Source of the DNA: Cyclobacterium amurskyense
Lineage (GTDB): Bacteria > Bacteroidota > Bacteroidia > Cytophagales > Cyclobacteriaceae
NCBI RefSeq assembly: GCF_001050135.1
Contig: NZ_CP012040.1
Coordinates: 3,861,001 to 3,925,000 of the forward strand
Direction of reading: 5' to 3'
DNA: 64,000 nucleotides
How positions within the stretch are numbered: position 1 is the stretch's first letter; each line of letters starts with the position of its first letter. The notes beneath the pieces were generated by a model that searched no databases, had not been told where the DNA came from, and worked only from the letters and a program-made list of their open reading frames with translations. A program made the translations under genes and the position numbers. Below, one piece after another: positions 24,792-33,850 of this stretch.

Positions 24792-27700
24792 TTAGGCTTC
24801 TACAGGAATGTTTTTACCTGGTTTTTTTCTGGTCTTTTCATGAAGATGTTGAAAAACCATATAAAGGGTAGGGATGATGAAAATCCCAAGAATTACACCG
24901 AAAAGCATTCCTCCTGCAGCACCAATACTAACAGATTTATTACCTTGAGCAGAAGCACCCATCGTTCGCATCAAGGGAATCAACCCGGCAATAAAGGCAA
25001 AAGAAGTCATGATTATAGGTCTAATTCGCAGTCGAGAAGCTTCCACAGCTGCATTGAATATGCTCATGCCTTGTTTCCTCTTTTGTGCGGCAAATTCAAC
25101 AATCAAAATTGCATTTTTTGCCAGTAAGCCTATAAGCATGATAATACTGACCTGCACATAAATATTGTTGTCAATTCCTGCAAGATTGATGGCGACAAAT
25201 ACACCTAATAAACCACATGGGATTGACAGTAAAACGGCAAATGGAAGTAAATAACTTTCATATTGGGCTGCCAAAAGGAAGAAAACAAATACAATACTTA
25301 GAATGAAAATGATGGCTGTTTGAAAACCTGATTCTTTCTCTTCCAAGCTCATCCCTGTCCATTCATAACTATAATTGGTTGGCAGTTCAGCTGCAATTTC
25401 CTCAATGGCATTTAATGCATCTCCAGTACTGTAACCATCCGCAGGTGTAGCATTGACAGTAATTGAATTAAATAAATTGTAACGATTCACTATTTCTGGA
25501 CCATTTACTTCTTCGAGTGTGACCATGGTATTGACAGGCACCATTTCTCCGAGATTATTTCTCACAAAAATGGCATCCATGGATTTTTTCTCCGTACGAT
25601 AAGGAATATCTGCTTGAACAAAAATCCTATATTGGCGACCAAATCGATTAAAATCTCCAGATTGAAGTCTTCCAAAATAGGCTTGTACAGATCTCATCAT
25701 ATTTTGCACACTCACACCCATGTTCTTGGCCTTTACATAATCAATGTTCATTTGGTATTGAGGGAAATTAGCATTGAAGGTGGTGAAGGCCTTTTCGATT
25801 TCCGGTCTTTCATTTACAGCAGCAATAAATTCATCTGCTACTAAGTTGAAATCGGTAAAACTTTCTCCTACCCGGTCTTGAATAATCATTTCAAGACCTG
25901 AAAATTCCCCAAATCCTTGAACTGTCGGTCTAGCAAAAACATTGATTTCTGCTTCTGGAATATGGGACAGTTTGTTTTTTAATTCAGAGATTAATGCATT
26001 GATTTCCTGAGTTTCACCACGTTTGTCTATAGGTTTAAGGTTTATGTATCCCATTCCAAAAGAAGGGCTAGGGGCATTTTCCATTACATTAAAACCTGAA
26101 ATACTATTGACACTTCTCACCGAAGGGTGGTTTCTAAGAATAGAATCTACCTGATGCATTGGCCCGGAAGTTCTATGCAAAGAAGACCCTGGAGGCATGG
26201 TCAGGGAGTAAGTTAGGAAACTGTCGTCTTCTGCGGGGATAAATGCACTGGGTGTACTCCTGAACATCAAAACGGTTAGCACTAAAAGCACGACCAAAGC
26301 ACTAAGTGGGATCCATTTTTTATGTAAAAGGTAGGTGACTGACCCAACATATTTATTTGTAAAGGCATCAAATCCAGATTCAAATGCCGTAAAAATCCTG
26401 TGCTTTATGCGGGAAAATTTACTTGCAGATTCATCTTCGTAAACCTTTGCAGGCTTTAACAATAATGCACATAAAACGGGACTTAAAGTCAAGGCATTTA
26501 AAGCTGAAATAAGGATTGCGAAAATCAAGGTGTAGGCAAATTGTCGATAAAATAACCCAACTGGGCCTTCCATAAAGCCTACAGGCACAAATACTGCAGC
26601 CATTACGATAGTAATTGATATAATGGCAGTGGAAATTTCTTTCATTGCTGCTACCGTTGCCTTTTTTGCAGGCATTTTTCCATGGGTCATTTTGTGGTGC
26701 ACTGCTTCCACTACAACTATGGCATCATCTACTACAATACCTATGGCCAATACCAAGGCAAACATGGTGAGTACATTTATAGAAAAACCCAGCAGTTGTA
26801 AAAAGAAAAAGGTACCTATCAATGAAACAGGAATTGCGATTGCAGGAATAATGGTTGATCTTAAGTCCTGTAAAAAGATAAATACGACGATGAACACCAG
26901 AATACAGGCCTCAATAATGGTATGAACAACCTGATCAATGGATTCATCGATTTGGTTTCTTACTGAATAGGAGATTTCATAAGTAATTCCTTCAGGGAAA
27001 TTTTTAGAGATTTTCTCCATTACCTCCCGGATCTTCTGATCTATTTCTTTGGCATTGGAGTCACTTGTCTGGGTGATATTAATGGTGGCAGAGGGTTTTC
27101 CATTTACGGTATTGTCACTACCCAAATTAGAAGCACCTAGCTCTACCCTGGCAATATCTCTTAGGTATAGAATGGATCCATCTTTGTTGGATTTAATGAC
27201 AATGTTTTCGTATTCTTCAGGCGTACTAAATCGGCCTTTGTGCTTGATAATGGTTTCAAAAATCTCTTCTGAAGTTTCACCAAATCTACCAGGAGCTGCT
27301 TCAAAGTTTTGGTCATTGATTTGATTGGTTATGTCTTGGGGCACAAGACCATAAAGTGCCAGTTTCTCTGGGTTTAGCCATACCCTCATGGCATAAGTTC
27401 TCCTTCCGACAAAAGAGGCTTGGGCGACACCTTCTACTCTTAATAATTCCCGTTTTACATTTATCCTGGAATAAGCCTGTATAAAGGTCTCATCATAAGG
27501 GGTGTCTTCACTTTCGGCAACAATGTTGATTGTCATAATATTGCCACTAAGCCGTTTTACTACGGAGATCCCTTCTTGAATTACCTCGGGAGGTAGTTCA
27601 CCGATCTCTCGGGAGATACTGTTTTGAACATTGACTGCGGCGATGTCCGGATCAGTCCCTGGCTTAAAAAATATATTGATGCTTCCTCTTCCCGAGTTCG

Positions 27701-27947
27701 TGGCCTTGGAGCGAATGTAGGTCATGTTTTCTACCCCATTGATGGCTTCTTCCAAAGGTAACAATACAGATTTAGCAACCGTTTCGGCATTTCCACCAGG
27801 ATAGCTAACACCTACGTTTACACTAGGCGGTGCAATATCAGGAAATCGAGTTACAGGGAGTCGCATCAAACTGATCAGCCCAGCAATCACTATTAAAATC
27901 GAAATAACTGAGGCCAAAACAGGCCTGTCTATTATTTTCTTAATCAT
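24792..27947 (-). CDS. RND multidrug efflux pump, HAE1 family (AcrB-like)
   Basis: 1051 residues, the normal AcrB length. It starts MIKKIIDRPVLASVISI, with the first transmembrane helix, followed by large periplasmic porter loops (PPSVNVGVSYPGGNAETVAK). The proton-relay residues are intact: the Asp pair in GIVVDDAIVVVEAV (D407/D408 in AcrB) and the Lys in GLLAKNAILIVEFAAQ (K940). It is a proton-driven inner-membrane exporter working with the adjacent adaptor and outer-membrane duct. Cotranscribed with both; 43 bp separates it from the adaptor gene. Confidence 0.95.
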   Translation of the reverse strand: MIKKIIDRPVLASVISILIVIAGLISLMRLPVTRFPDIAPPSVNVGVSYPGGNAETVAKSVLLPLEEAINGVENMTYIRSKATNSGRGSINIFFKPGTDPDIAAVNVQNSISREIGELPPEVIQEGISVVKRLSGNIMTINIVAESEDTPYDETFIQAYSRINVKRELLRVEGVAQASFVGRRTYAMRVWLNPEKLALYGLVPQDITNQINDQNFEAAPGRFGETSEEIFETIIKHKGRFSTPEEYENIVIKSNKDGSILYLRDIARVELGASNLGSDNTVNGKPSATINITQTSDSNAKEIDQKIREVMEKISKNFPEGITYEISYSVRNQIDESIDQVVHTIIEACILVFIVVFIFLQDLRSTIIPAIAIPVSLIGTFFFLQLLGFSINVLTMFALVLAIGIVVDDAIVVVEAVHHKMTHGKMPAKKATVAAMKEISTAIISITIVMAAVFVPVGFMEGPVGLFYRQFAYTLIFAILISALNALTLSPVLCALLLKPAKVYEDESASKFSRIKHRIFTAFESGFDAFTNKYVGSVTYLLHKKWIPLSALVVLLVLTVLMFRSTPSAFIPAEDDSFLTYSLTMPPGSSLHRTSGPMHQVDSILRNHPSVRSVNSISGFNVMENAPSPSFGMGYINLKPIDKRGETQEINALISELKNKLSHIPEAEINVFARPTVQGFGEFSGLEMIIQDRVGESFTDFNLVADEFIAAVNERPEIEKAFTTFNANFPQYQMNIDYVKAKNMGVSVQNMMRSVQAYFGRLQSGDFNRFGRQYRIFVQADIPYRTEKKSMDAIFVRNNLGEMVPVNTMVTLEEVNGPEIVNRYNLFNSITVNATPADGYSTGDALNAIEEIAAELPTNYSYEWTGMSLEEKESGFQTAIIFILSIVFVFFLLAAQYESYLLPFAVLLSIPCGLLGVFVAINLAGIDNNIYVQVSIIMLIGLLAKNAILIVEFAAQKRKQGMSIFNAAVEASRLRIRPIIMTSFAFIAGLIPLMRTMGASAQGNKSVSIGAAGGMLFGVILGIFIIPTLYMVFQHLHEKTRKKPGKNIPVEA

Positions 27948-27990
27948 ATAAATAAAAGTTGGTTGTTGTAGTTTTAAAGAATCAGCGTTT

Positions 27991-29136
27991 TTAAGGAAGC
28001 TGTTTTTGTTGGTAGGCTTCCACTTTCATCCCATCTTTAATTTTATTCACTCCCGATTGAATGATTGTTTCTCCCTCGGAAATGTTGTTCGGTTTCAAAA
28101 TATAATTTTGACCTGCTTTGCCGGAGATATTTACCTCTTTCCTTCTCACCGTACTGTCTGGCATAAGGGTGAAAACAAAAGTTTTGTCTTGAACCTTTGT
28201 TATTGATTCTTGTGGAACCATTAATACATTTGGATGGATTTGTTCTAAAATGATTTTACCTGTATTCCCACTTCTAAGAAGTTTGTCCGGGTTATTAAAT
28301 TTAGCCCTTAAGGTGATGGCTCCGGTATTTCGGTCTATTTGACCAGCATCCGCATCAATTACCCCTTCCTCCGAGTGGATGGTCCCATCTGCTAGTATTA
28401 ATTTCACATTTGGATTTAACCTTCGGGCTGTTGAGTCTTCTTTCATCTTTTTGTAAAAGAGGTAGTTGGACTCACTCATCGCGAAATAAACATAGACCTC
28501 GCTGATGTCTGATAAGGTGGTTATTGGTTCATCATCACCTTTCGATAATAAATTCCCTACACGCATGGGAATCAGTCCTATGTATCCACTTACAGGAGCT
28601 TTTATTCTTGTGAATTGCATATCGATCTCACTAGTAGCTTTCAAAGCCTGTGCTTGCGCAAGTGAAGCCTTGGCCACACCGAAATTCGATTGGGCAGTTT
28701 TCATTTGTACCTCAGAAATCACTTCATGGTCAATAAGCGGTTGTAGCCTTTCCATTTCGATTTTGGCATTCTCTAGTTTTGCCTTTTCTACCTCTACTGC
28801 TGCTTGTGCATTTTTGAGTCGCTCTACATAAGGTTGGGAATTGATACTAAATAATAGCTGTCCTTTTTCAACAAAATCCCCCTCATCCACATGGATTTGA
28901 TCCAATAATCCCTCAACTTGTGGACGAATCTCAACGTTAACCTTGCCCTCAATTGCGCCTAGGTATTCGAATGTAGTGATCGCGGAATCTTTCTTTACGG
29001 TAGTCACCGGCAATGAAAGTGTTTCTACTTTCACTTGTTCTCCCTTGCTGTCACAAGAATAGTTTGCCAAAGAAAGTGCTATTATTCCCGTTGTCAACAA
29101 AATATTTTCGCTGAAAATTAATTTTATTAGTCTCAT
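27991..29136 (-). CDS. RND efflux periplasmic adaptor (membrane fusion protein, AcrA-like)
   Basis: 381 residues. The N-terminus is hydrophobic with a possible lipobox, LANYSC. The adaptor architecture is clear: barrel-sandwich half VEIRPQVEGLLDQIHVDEG, alpha-hairpin rich in Ala/Glu/Lys (LKNAQAAVEVEKAKLENAKI), second half FTRIKAPVSGYIGLIPMRVG, beta-barrel and membrane-proximal domain. It is the first gene of a three-gene RND operon. No regulator gene is adjacent, unlike the second RND system in this window. Confidence 0.93.
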   Translation of the reverse strand: MRLIKLIFSENILLTTGIIALSLANYSCDSKGEQVKVETLSLPVTTVKKDSAITTFEYLGAIEGKVNVEIRPQVEGLLDQIHVDEGDFVEKGQLLFSINSQPYVERLKNAQAAVEVEKAKLENAKIEMERLQPLIDHEVISEVQMKTAQSNFGVAKASLAQAQALKATSEIDMQFTRIKAPVSGYIGLIPMRVGNLLSKGDDEPITTLSDISEVYVYFAMSESNYLFYKKMKEDSTARRLNPNVKLILADGTIHSEEGVIDADAGQIDRNTGAITLRAKFNNPDKLLRSGNTGKIILEQIHPNVLMVPQESITKVQDKTFVFTLMPDSTVRRKEVNISGKAGQNYILKPNNISEGETIIQSGVNKIKDGMKVEAYQQKQLP

Positions 29137-29681
29137 TATTTATATAAAATTTTAATATTCTTCTGGCCGTATAGGTTGATAGTCGACCGTTTGAATGTTT
29201 TCTTCAGTGAATTATTCAAAAAGTATTCCAATAAAATTGGTGATGAATGGATTAAACCTTATTTGACTGGTTATCTAGAGGCTTAATTGTAATTTAATAA
29301 AGAAAAAATAGCCTTAAATTATGTTTAAAGGCAGTTTTATTCAGATCACATAGGCTTATTCTAAGAAATAATTTTATTAAAAAAATATTTATAGAGATCG
29401 ATTTTTAGGCGGATAGTAAGGGGGGGGCAAGGTCAAGAAAGAAAATTTTGACCTACTCAAATATTGGAGTACACTAAAAAATAGATAGGGATTGTGGCTT
29501 TTTACCTCCTTAACATAAGTTGGTATATCTGTGGAAATATAGGATTATAGCTAAGATAATTGATTTTGAAATGAATCCAAGGTTATCGTAAAGATCAAAA
29601 TAGGATCAATTAGGAAGAGAAATACCTTTTTGGTAAGCAAAATTTGTAGAATTTGAAAAATGATTTTCTAAATCATCTAAT
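29137..29681. other. Intergenic region without a recognised gene
   Basis: 545 bp upstream of the RND adaptor gene, up to repeat copy C. It should hold the operon promoter, but I found no TAnnTTTG box. A run of eight G at 29420-29427 is unusual in this AT-rich stretch. No credible reading frame was seen. Confidence 0.55.
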
Positions 29682-29898
29682 TAAACCCGGATTATGTAAT
29701 AGGATTTCTCCGCCCTGACAATGGTCAGGGGTGAAGCCTGTCCCATGTTTACGGGAAGTGTTGCAATCGCAAGAAAATAAGACTGTTTGGAGATTTTAGC
29801 ATATTACCGCTATGGTGAAATTGAAAACAGCAACGAAGTGGCTGATTTTAAAGCGATTTCAGCACGTAATAGAATGTCTATTGCATATTTCGGGTTAA
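29682..29898 (+). repeat. MITE-like hairpin repeat, copy C (long form)
   Basis: ~217 bp, full length. Left end AACCCGGATTATGTAATAG, right end ATTGCATATTTCGGGTT. It carries the CCCTGAC-AATG-GTCAGGG hairpin at 29713-29730. Flanks read TTAA on both sides. It lies between the RND operon upstream region and the terminator of the beta-helix gene. Confidence 0.92.
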
Positions 29899-29933
29899 AA
29901 AGTGTCAGCCTGAAATGTATAAGATCCATAATG

Positions 29934-29976
29934 CAAAAAAGCCTGCTCTGAATACCAGATTGATTCAGGCAGGCTC
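29934..29976 (-). terminator. Terminator of the beta-helix protein gene
   Basis: Hairpin GCCTGCTCTGAAT / ATTCAGGCAGGC with a small bulge. On the minus strand it is followed by TTTTTT. It sits ~70 bp after the stop of the beta-helix gene. Confidence 0.75.
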
Positions 29977-30047
29977 TATTTTGTTTTGTAAGGCTATTAT
30001 TTTTAGCTTATTAACTATAACGGTCCATGAAGGAAATTAACTAACAT

Positions 30048-31700
30048 TTATTTCCTAACCACCTTCACATCTTTAAACATGTATGGATTGTCACTTACTC
30101 TCAGACTTTTCCCACTTTTAGTAGTAACATCTTTGAGGATGACTTTTTTGGTTTTAACGTAAGGATATTTCTCCTGATAAGAGTCGTCAATATTTTTAGA
30201 ATTGAAATTAGTGAAAATAGCTGGCCCTTGATAGTTTTCTGGATGGTTAGAATCATCTATTTGCAAATTTTCAATTGTAATTTTCTCCGGCATATAGCTG
30301 GTATAACCAAAATCATGTTGGCCTGAATAAGACCCGCTGATAAGTGCAGCATTGGATTCTTTACCTCCGTTAGGGATGAAGATACAATTGCGGATAATTA
30401 ATTCCCCCTGCCATGTGCTACCATAATCGGAGCGAAGGTTGACAAGGCTTCTTCCCCGAAGCGTGGAATTTTCCAATAGTAAGGTTCCACTACCGATGGC
30501 ATTGATACCCATGTGACCGAGGGTGGAGTTACGAATAGTGGCATTAGCTACCCCTTTGTGGGCATCAAACCTTGAAAAGGTACAAGAATCGAAAAGTAAA
30601 TTTTTGCAGTAGTTTGAGCCCATTATACCCCAATAAGTTCGGTCATCGATATCGTTTGTCTGACTGCAATTGATGAAAGAGACATTAAGTGAATTTCCAA
30701 CTAAAATGTCGTAAGTCCCCATAGAGACAGGTTTTCCTGCTGATCCTGTGGTATGGTAGGTTTTGTGTCCGGTAAGTACGGTGTTTTTTACAGTAACGTA
30801 GGAACAATTTCTGATGGTTAGGAATCCCCCATAGGGTGCACCGTGCTCTCCTTCTTTTGTTACTTCATGTCTAAGGCCATCAACGATGACATTAGAACGC
30901 ATTATAGCTATATTTCGACTATAATAGTTGTATTTGGATTCATCTTGATTCGCAATAGTTACAAAACGGCCACCTTTGATGTTTAGCGTCTTATCATCTA
31001 TTGGTAGTGCAGTGATTTCTGTGATTTCATCAAAGTCCCAAATGATAGGCGCATCCATGTCAACTTTACCGTTTTTATCGACAACAAAAATATCAGTTTG
31101 CGAAGATCCGTTGTCCTGATTAAGACCATAGCGTATATAGTGTTTTACATTGGCATTGGTCACAGTAACAAGTGAAGCAGTAGGTAGAGAGACATCGATT
31201 TTTTTCTGCCCTCTTTTCAAGGAAGTAATTCCTTCAAGCTTAAAAGATTCTAAGTTGGAATTGACAATAAAAATAGAGGCCTTGAGATTTTCTACATTAG
31301 TATCGTCAATAATGAAAGTTGCTGTTCCGAAATCTGTGTCTGTTTGAATATAGGCAGTTCGTTCTTTTCCACTTATAAAGTATTTCGCATTGTTATCTGC
31401 TTTTACTTTTAGAGAATGCTGGTTAGCAAAAGCGTGGGCACCTGCGATAGCATTCATGTCATCGGTTTTCCCATCTCCCTTGGCACCAAAGTCACTGTAC
31501 TTAACCAATCCATCTGATTTGAATTTAAGCACATCCTTAGGTGAAACATTCACATGCAATTCACCATTTGACTTGGCCTGTATTTGTGTTGAATTCTTAT
31601 CAGATGTTATTACTACATTTCCATGTGGTTTTTTGGTTTGCCCATGTGATACAAAAACACAGGTGAATACAAAAAACAAGAGGAGCACATTTTTCATCAT
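30048..31700 (-). CDS. Secreted right-handed beta-helix (pectate-lyase-like) protein
   Basis: About 550 residues from the ATG at 31700, which opens a signal peptide (MMKNVLLLFFVFTCVFVSHG); a longer frame to 31793 adds an unlikely leader. The family hallmark of polysaccharide-acting beta-helices is present: VKYSDFGAKGDGKTDDMNAI (pectate_lyase_3 / GH28-PL type opening). From ~300 onward there are many short parallel-helix turns rich in Asn and hydrophobics (NVSFINCSQTND, NLLFDSCTFSRF, TLLLENSTLRG, ELIIRNCIF). It is probably a periplasmic or extracellular glycan-active or glycan-binding protein. The catalytic class cannot be told from sequence alone. Single gene with its own terminator. Confidence 0.8.
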   Translation of the reverse strand: MMKNVLLLFFVFTCVFVSHGQTKKPHGNVVITSDKNSTQIQAKSNGELHVNVSPKDVLKFKSDGLVKYSDFGAKGDGKTDDMNAIAGAHAFANQHSLKVKADNNAKYFISGKERTAYIQTDTDFGTATFIIDDTNVENLKASIFIVNSNLESFKLEGITSLKRGQKKIDVSLPTASLVTVTNANVKHYIRYGLNQDNGSSQTDIFVVDKNGKVDMDAPIIWDFDEITEITALPIDDKTLNIKGGRFVTIANQDESKYNYYSRNIAIMRSNVIVDGLRHEVTKEGEHGAPYGGFLTIRNCSYVTVKNTVLTGHKTYHTTGSAGKPVSMGTYDILVGNSLNVSFINCSQTNDIDDRTYWGIMGSNYCKNLLFDSCTFSRFDAHKGVANATIRNSTLGHMGINAIGSGTLLLENSTLRGRSLVNLRSDYGSTWQGELIIRNCIFIPNGGKESNAALISGSYSGQHDFGYTSYMPEKITIENLQIDDSNHPENYQGPAIFTNFNSKNIDDSYQEKYPYVKTKKVILKDVTTKSGKSLRVSDNPYMFKDVKVVRK

Positions 31701-32028
31701 GGGGTTATTTTTAGGAGGTTCGGTTGAATTAATATTTAATACGTTTGATAGTAAATCAAAAGACAAACTGGTGATTTTTATGCATAAATGCAAAAAACAT
31801 TATACAAGGGTAAAGCAATAATTCAAGGCCGTTGAAAGTGTTTTTAAATTTTATTGTCTGTATTCTTAAATCCCTCCATTCTAAATTTCAAGTCTATATG
31901 AATTAAAACCTTTTGTCTCGCCTGAGCCATGAACTGACCTTATATTTAATATAGCAAAGGCTTTATAAACATTTTCTTAGAGTGTTTTACTAAAAGACGG
32001 AGTTGTTTTATTGGCTAAGCTTCTTTAA

Positions 32029-32187
32029 TTACGCTTTGCTTGCATCACCTCCTTTTAGAATGGGGGAGATTGCAATGGAATTGGGAATATTATCCCGCAT
32101 AAGCCTTTCTAATCTCATAAAACCATCACTCTCAGTAAGCTTTACCCTGCAATTGAATCCAGCAAAAGCATTCCTTTGAAAGCTTAA
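32029..32187 (-). pseudogene. Possible gene remnant: 53-codon open stretch after the stop of the membrane-protein gene
   Basis: Directly after a double TAA stop, and in the same frame as the upstream membrane-protein gene, the minus strand stays open for 53 codons with protein-like content (for example FMRLERLMRDNIPNSIAISP) and then stops at TAA. It has no good start codon of its own. I do not recognise a family. It may be the tail of a decayed gene or chance. The remainder of the ~400-bp gap 31794-32193 holds nothing else I can support. Confidence 0.25.
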
Positions 32188-32193
32188 TTTTTA

Positions 32194-32847
32194 TTAACGG
32201 TAGTTTTTGATTTCCATTAGATGTTCAGTTGCTTTTTCAATTTGTTTCCCTCCCGCCATATCAATAAGCCATTTCACCTTTTTATCAGATGCATTTTTTG
32301 GTTTCATATGAATAAAAATCCAGATAGCAGCCAATGTGAATAGGAACGTAATTACAAGCTGAATGACTAGCCAAACCATTGGAATATTGGAGGAAAAATC
32401 TATAAAACCAAGCTGAAATAGTGTGTAAAAGGGTAGTTGCAGGTACCAGAAACGCATGTCTCGAACCAGGTTGAATTTCAACTCCATCAATTCTTGCTGT
32501 ATGGCAATAACAGGCCCCGTAAAATCAATTTGGCTGGCCATAACCAGGTGTTTGATGTAATCAATAAATACTTTAATATTGATCAGGAAAATTACAGCAA
32601 TTGCCACTAGGAAAAAATTGTTGGCAAAAGGAGAATACTTTATAGTATACGCTAATAGGCCTCCCAAAATAAATAGATAAAGCGAACCGAATACCAATCC
32701 CGTGATTTTTTCAGCCTTGAGGCCAAAAAGCGCTTTTTTAGACCTTTGACTTATTTGTTCTTTGAGAATTTCTGTGTTCAACTTCAAAATCTGTTCAATT
32801 TTGCTGTCTTGTGCTTTCCATAAATTGAGAATATTTTGCTCTTTCAT
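32194..32847 (-). CDS. Four-helix membrane protein, sigma-factor partner (unknown function)
   Basis: 217 residues. The N-terminal ~45 are charged and helical (LWKAQDSKIEQILKLNTE). Four membrane segments follow at about 48-70, 78-97, 135-152 and 160-182, then a short basic cytoplasmic tail. It begins 13 bp after the stop of an ECF sigma factor on the same strand. Proteins of this shape are commonly encoded after ECF sigma genes in Bacteroidota and may anchor or restrain the sigma factor, but it lacks a recognisable zinc anti-sigma motif (HxxxCxxC). The regulatory role is inferred from position only. Confidence 0.75.
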   Translation of the reverse strand: MKEQNILNLWKAQDSKIEQILKLNTEILKEQISQRSKKALFGLKAEKITGLVFGSLYLFILGGLLAYTIKYSPFANNFFLVAIAVIFLINIKVFIDYIKHLVMASQIDFTGPVIAIQQELMELKFNLVRDMRFWYLQLPFYTLFQLGFIDFSSNIPMVWLVIQLVITFLFTLAAIWIFIHMKPKNASDKKVKWLIDMAGGKQIEKATEHLMEIKNYR

Positions 32848-32860
32848 TTTTAATATTGGT

Positions 32861-33364
32861 TTATTTTAAAAATTTTTCTTTTAATTTCTTTTTTAATCTA
32901 CTTAGTTTAGTAGCCACATTAGATTCTGATATACCCATAATATTGGCGATTTCAGCATAACTTTTTTCATCCAGATAAAGCAACATTAAGGCCCTATCGA
33001 AATGTTTGAATTCGCTTATTAAGAGGTAGAGTTGCTGAATGTTTTCATTTTGAGTACTTTCTTTTGGAGCCGCTATTTGGATAAATTGATCTTCCATAGG
33101 AGAGTTTATTTGGGCTCGTACCTTTTCCTTTCTGTAATTCGATATGGCAACATTTAAAGCGATGCGATATAGCCATGTTGAGAATTTGAATTCTTGTTTA
33201 TACTTTGGAAAAGCCTTCCAAACTTGGATAGAAATTTCTTGAATTAGGTCTTTAATTTCATCCTCATTGTTTCCATATGATCTGGCTACTTTGTAAAGGA
33301 TGCCTTTATTTTGTTCAAGATATTTTAAGAATTCATCCGAAAGCTTGTTTTGAGAAAATGTCAT
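32861..33364 (-). CDS. ECF-type RNA polymerase sigma factor
   Basis: 167 residues with the two ECF domains. Region 2 is DLIQEISIQVWKAFPKY...FSTWLYRIALNVAISNYRK (core binding and -10 recognition) and region 4 is LYLDEKSYAEIANIMGISESNVATKLSRLKKKL, a helix-turn-helix. The length is normal. It is the first gene of a two-gene unit with the membrane protein that follows. The target regulon is not visible. No autoregulatory promoter was identified. Confidence 0.92.
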   Translation of the reverse strand: MTFSQNKLSDEFLKYLEQNKGILYKVARSYGNNEDEIKDLIQEISIQVWKAFPKYKQEFKFSTWLYRIALNVAISNYRKEKVRAQINSPMEDQFIQIAAPKESTQNENIQQLYLLISEFKHFDRALMLLYLDEKSYAEIANIMGISESNVATKLSRLKKKLKEKFLK

Positions 33365-33550
33365 TGGGATTACTTTTCTTAATGATTCGTTATTTTAAGA
33401 AAATAATCACAGGCATTAATAAAAAAATATAAAAATCACGTTTTATTCTAAATATCAAGATATCGCTAAAAATGGGATTGGGCAATAAACCCAGTCGGAA
33501 ATTTCCTGATTTCATGGCTAAACCCCATCTGAATAGGGTTTTAAAGTCAT

Positions 33551-33767
33551 TTTAACCCGGATTATGTAATAGGATTTCTCCGCCCTGACAATGTCAGGGG
33601 TGAAGCCTGTCCCGTGTTTACGGGAAGTGTTGCAATCGCAAGACAATCAGACTGTTTGGAGATTTTACCATAGCACCGCTATGGTGAATTGAAAACAGCA
33701 ACGAAGTGGCTGATTTTGAAGCGATTTCAGCACGTAATAGATTGTCTATTACATATTTCGGGTTTAA
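33551..33767 (+). repeat. MITE-like hairpin repeat, copy D (long form)
   Basis: ~217 bp, full length; best example of the internal hairpins: CCCTGAC/GTCAGGG (33583-33599), CCCGT/ACGGG (33611-33624), TTGC/GCAA (33630-33641) and CCATAGC/GCTATGG (33668-33684). Ends TTTAACCCGG and CGGGTTTAA. It lies between the sigma-factor start and the terminator of the LLM oxidoreductase gene. A 66-codon open frame that starts inside it is not a gene. Confidence 0.92.
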
Positions 33768-33791
33768 TACATGGGCTTTTGTGGTTAAAGC

Positions 33792-33827
33792 AAAAAAAAG
33801 GATAGGTGAAAATGAATCACCTATCCT
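33792..33827 (-). terminator. Terminator of the LLM oxidoreductase gene
   Basis: AGGATAGGTGA - AAATGAA - TCACCTATCCT, a perfect 11-bp stem. On the minus strand it is followed by eight T. It sits just after the stop at 33851. Confidence 0.88.
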
Positions 33828-33850
33828 CCTTCAAGAATTATATTTATTTT

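Noticed and set aside
29420..29427. Run of eight G upstream of the first RND operon
   Set aside because: Could suggest phase variation, but it is ~285 bp from the start and not next to any promoter element I can see.
31390..31821. 143-codon plus-strand frame
   Set aside because: Almost wholly antisense to the signal peptide and start of the beta-helix protein.
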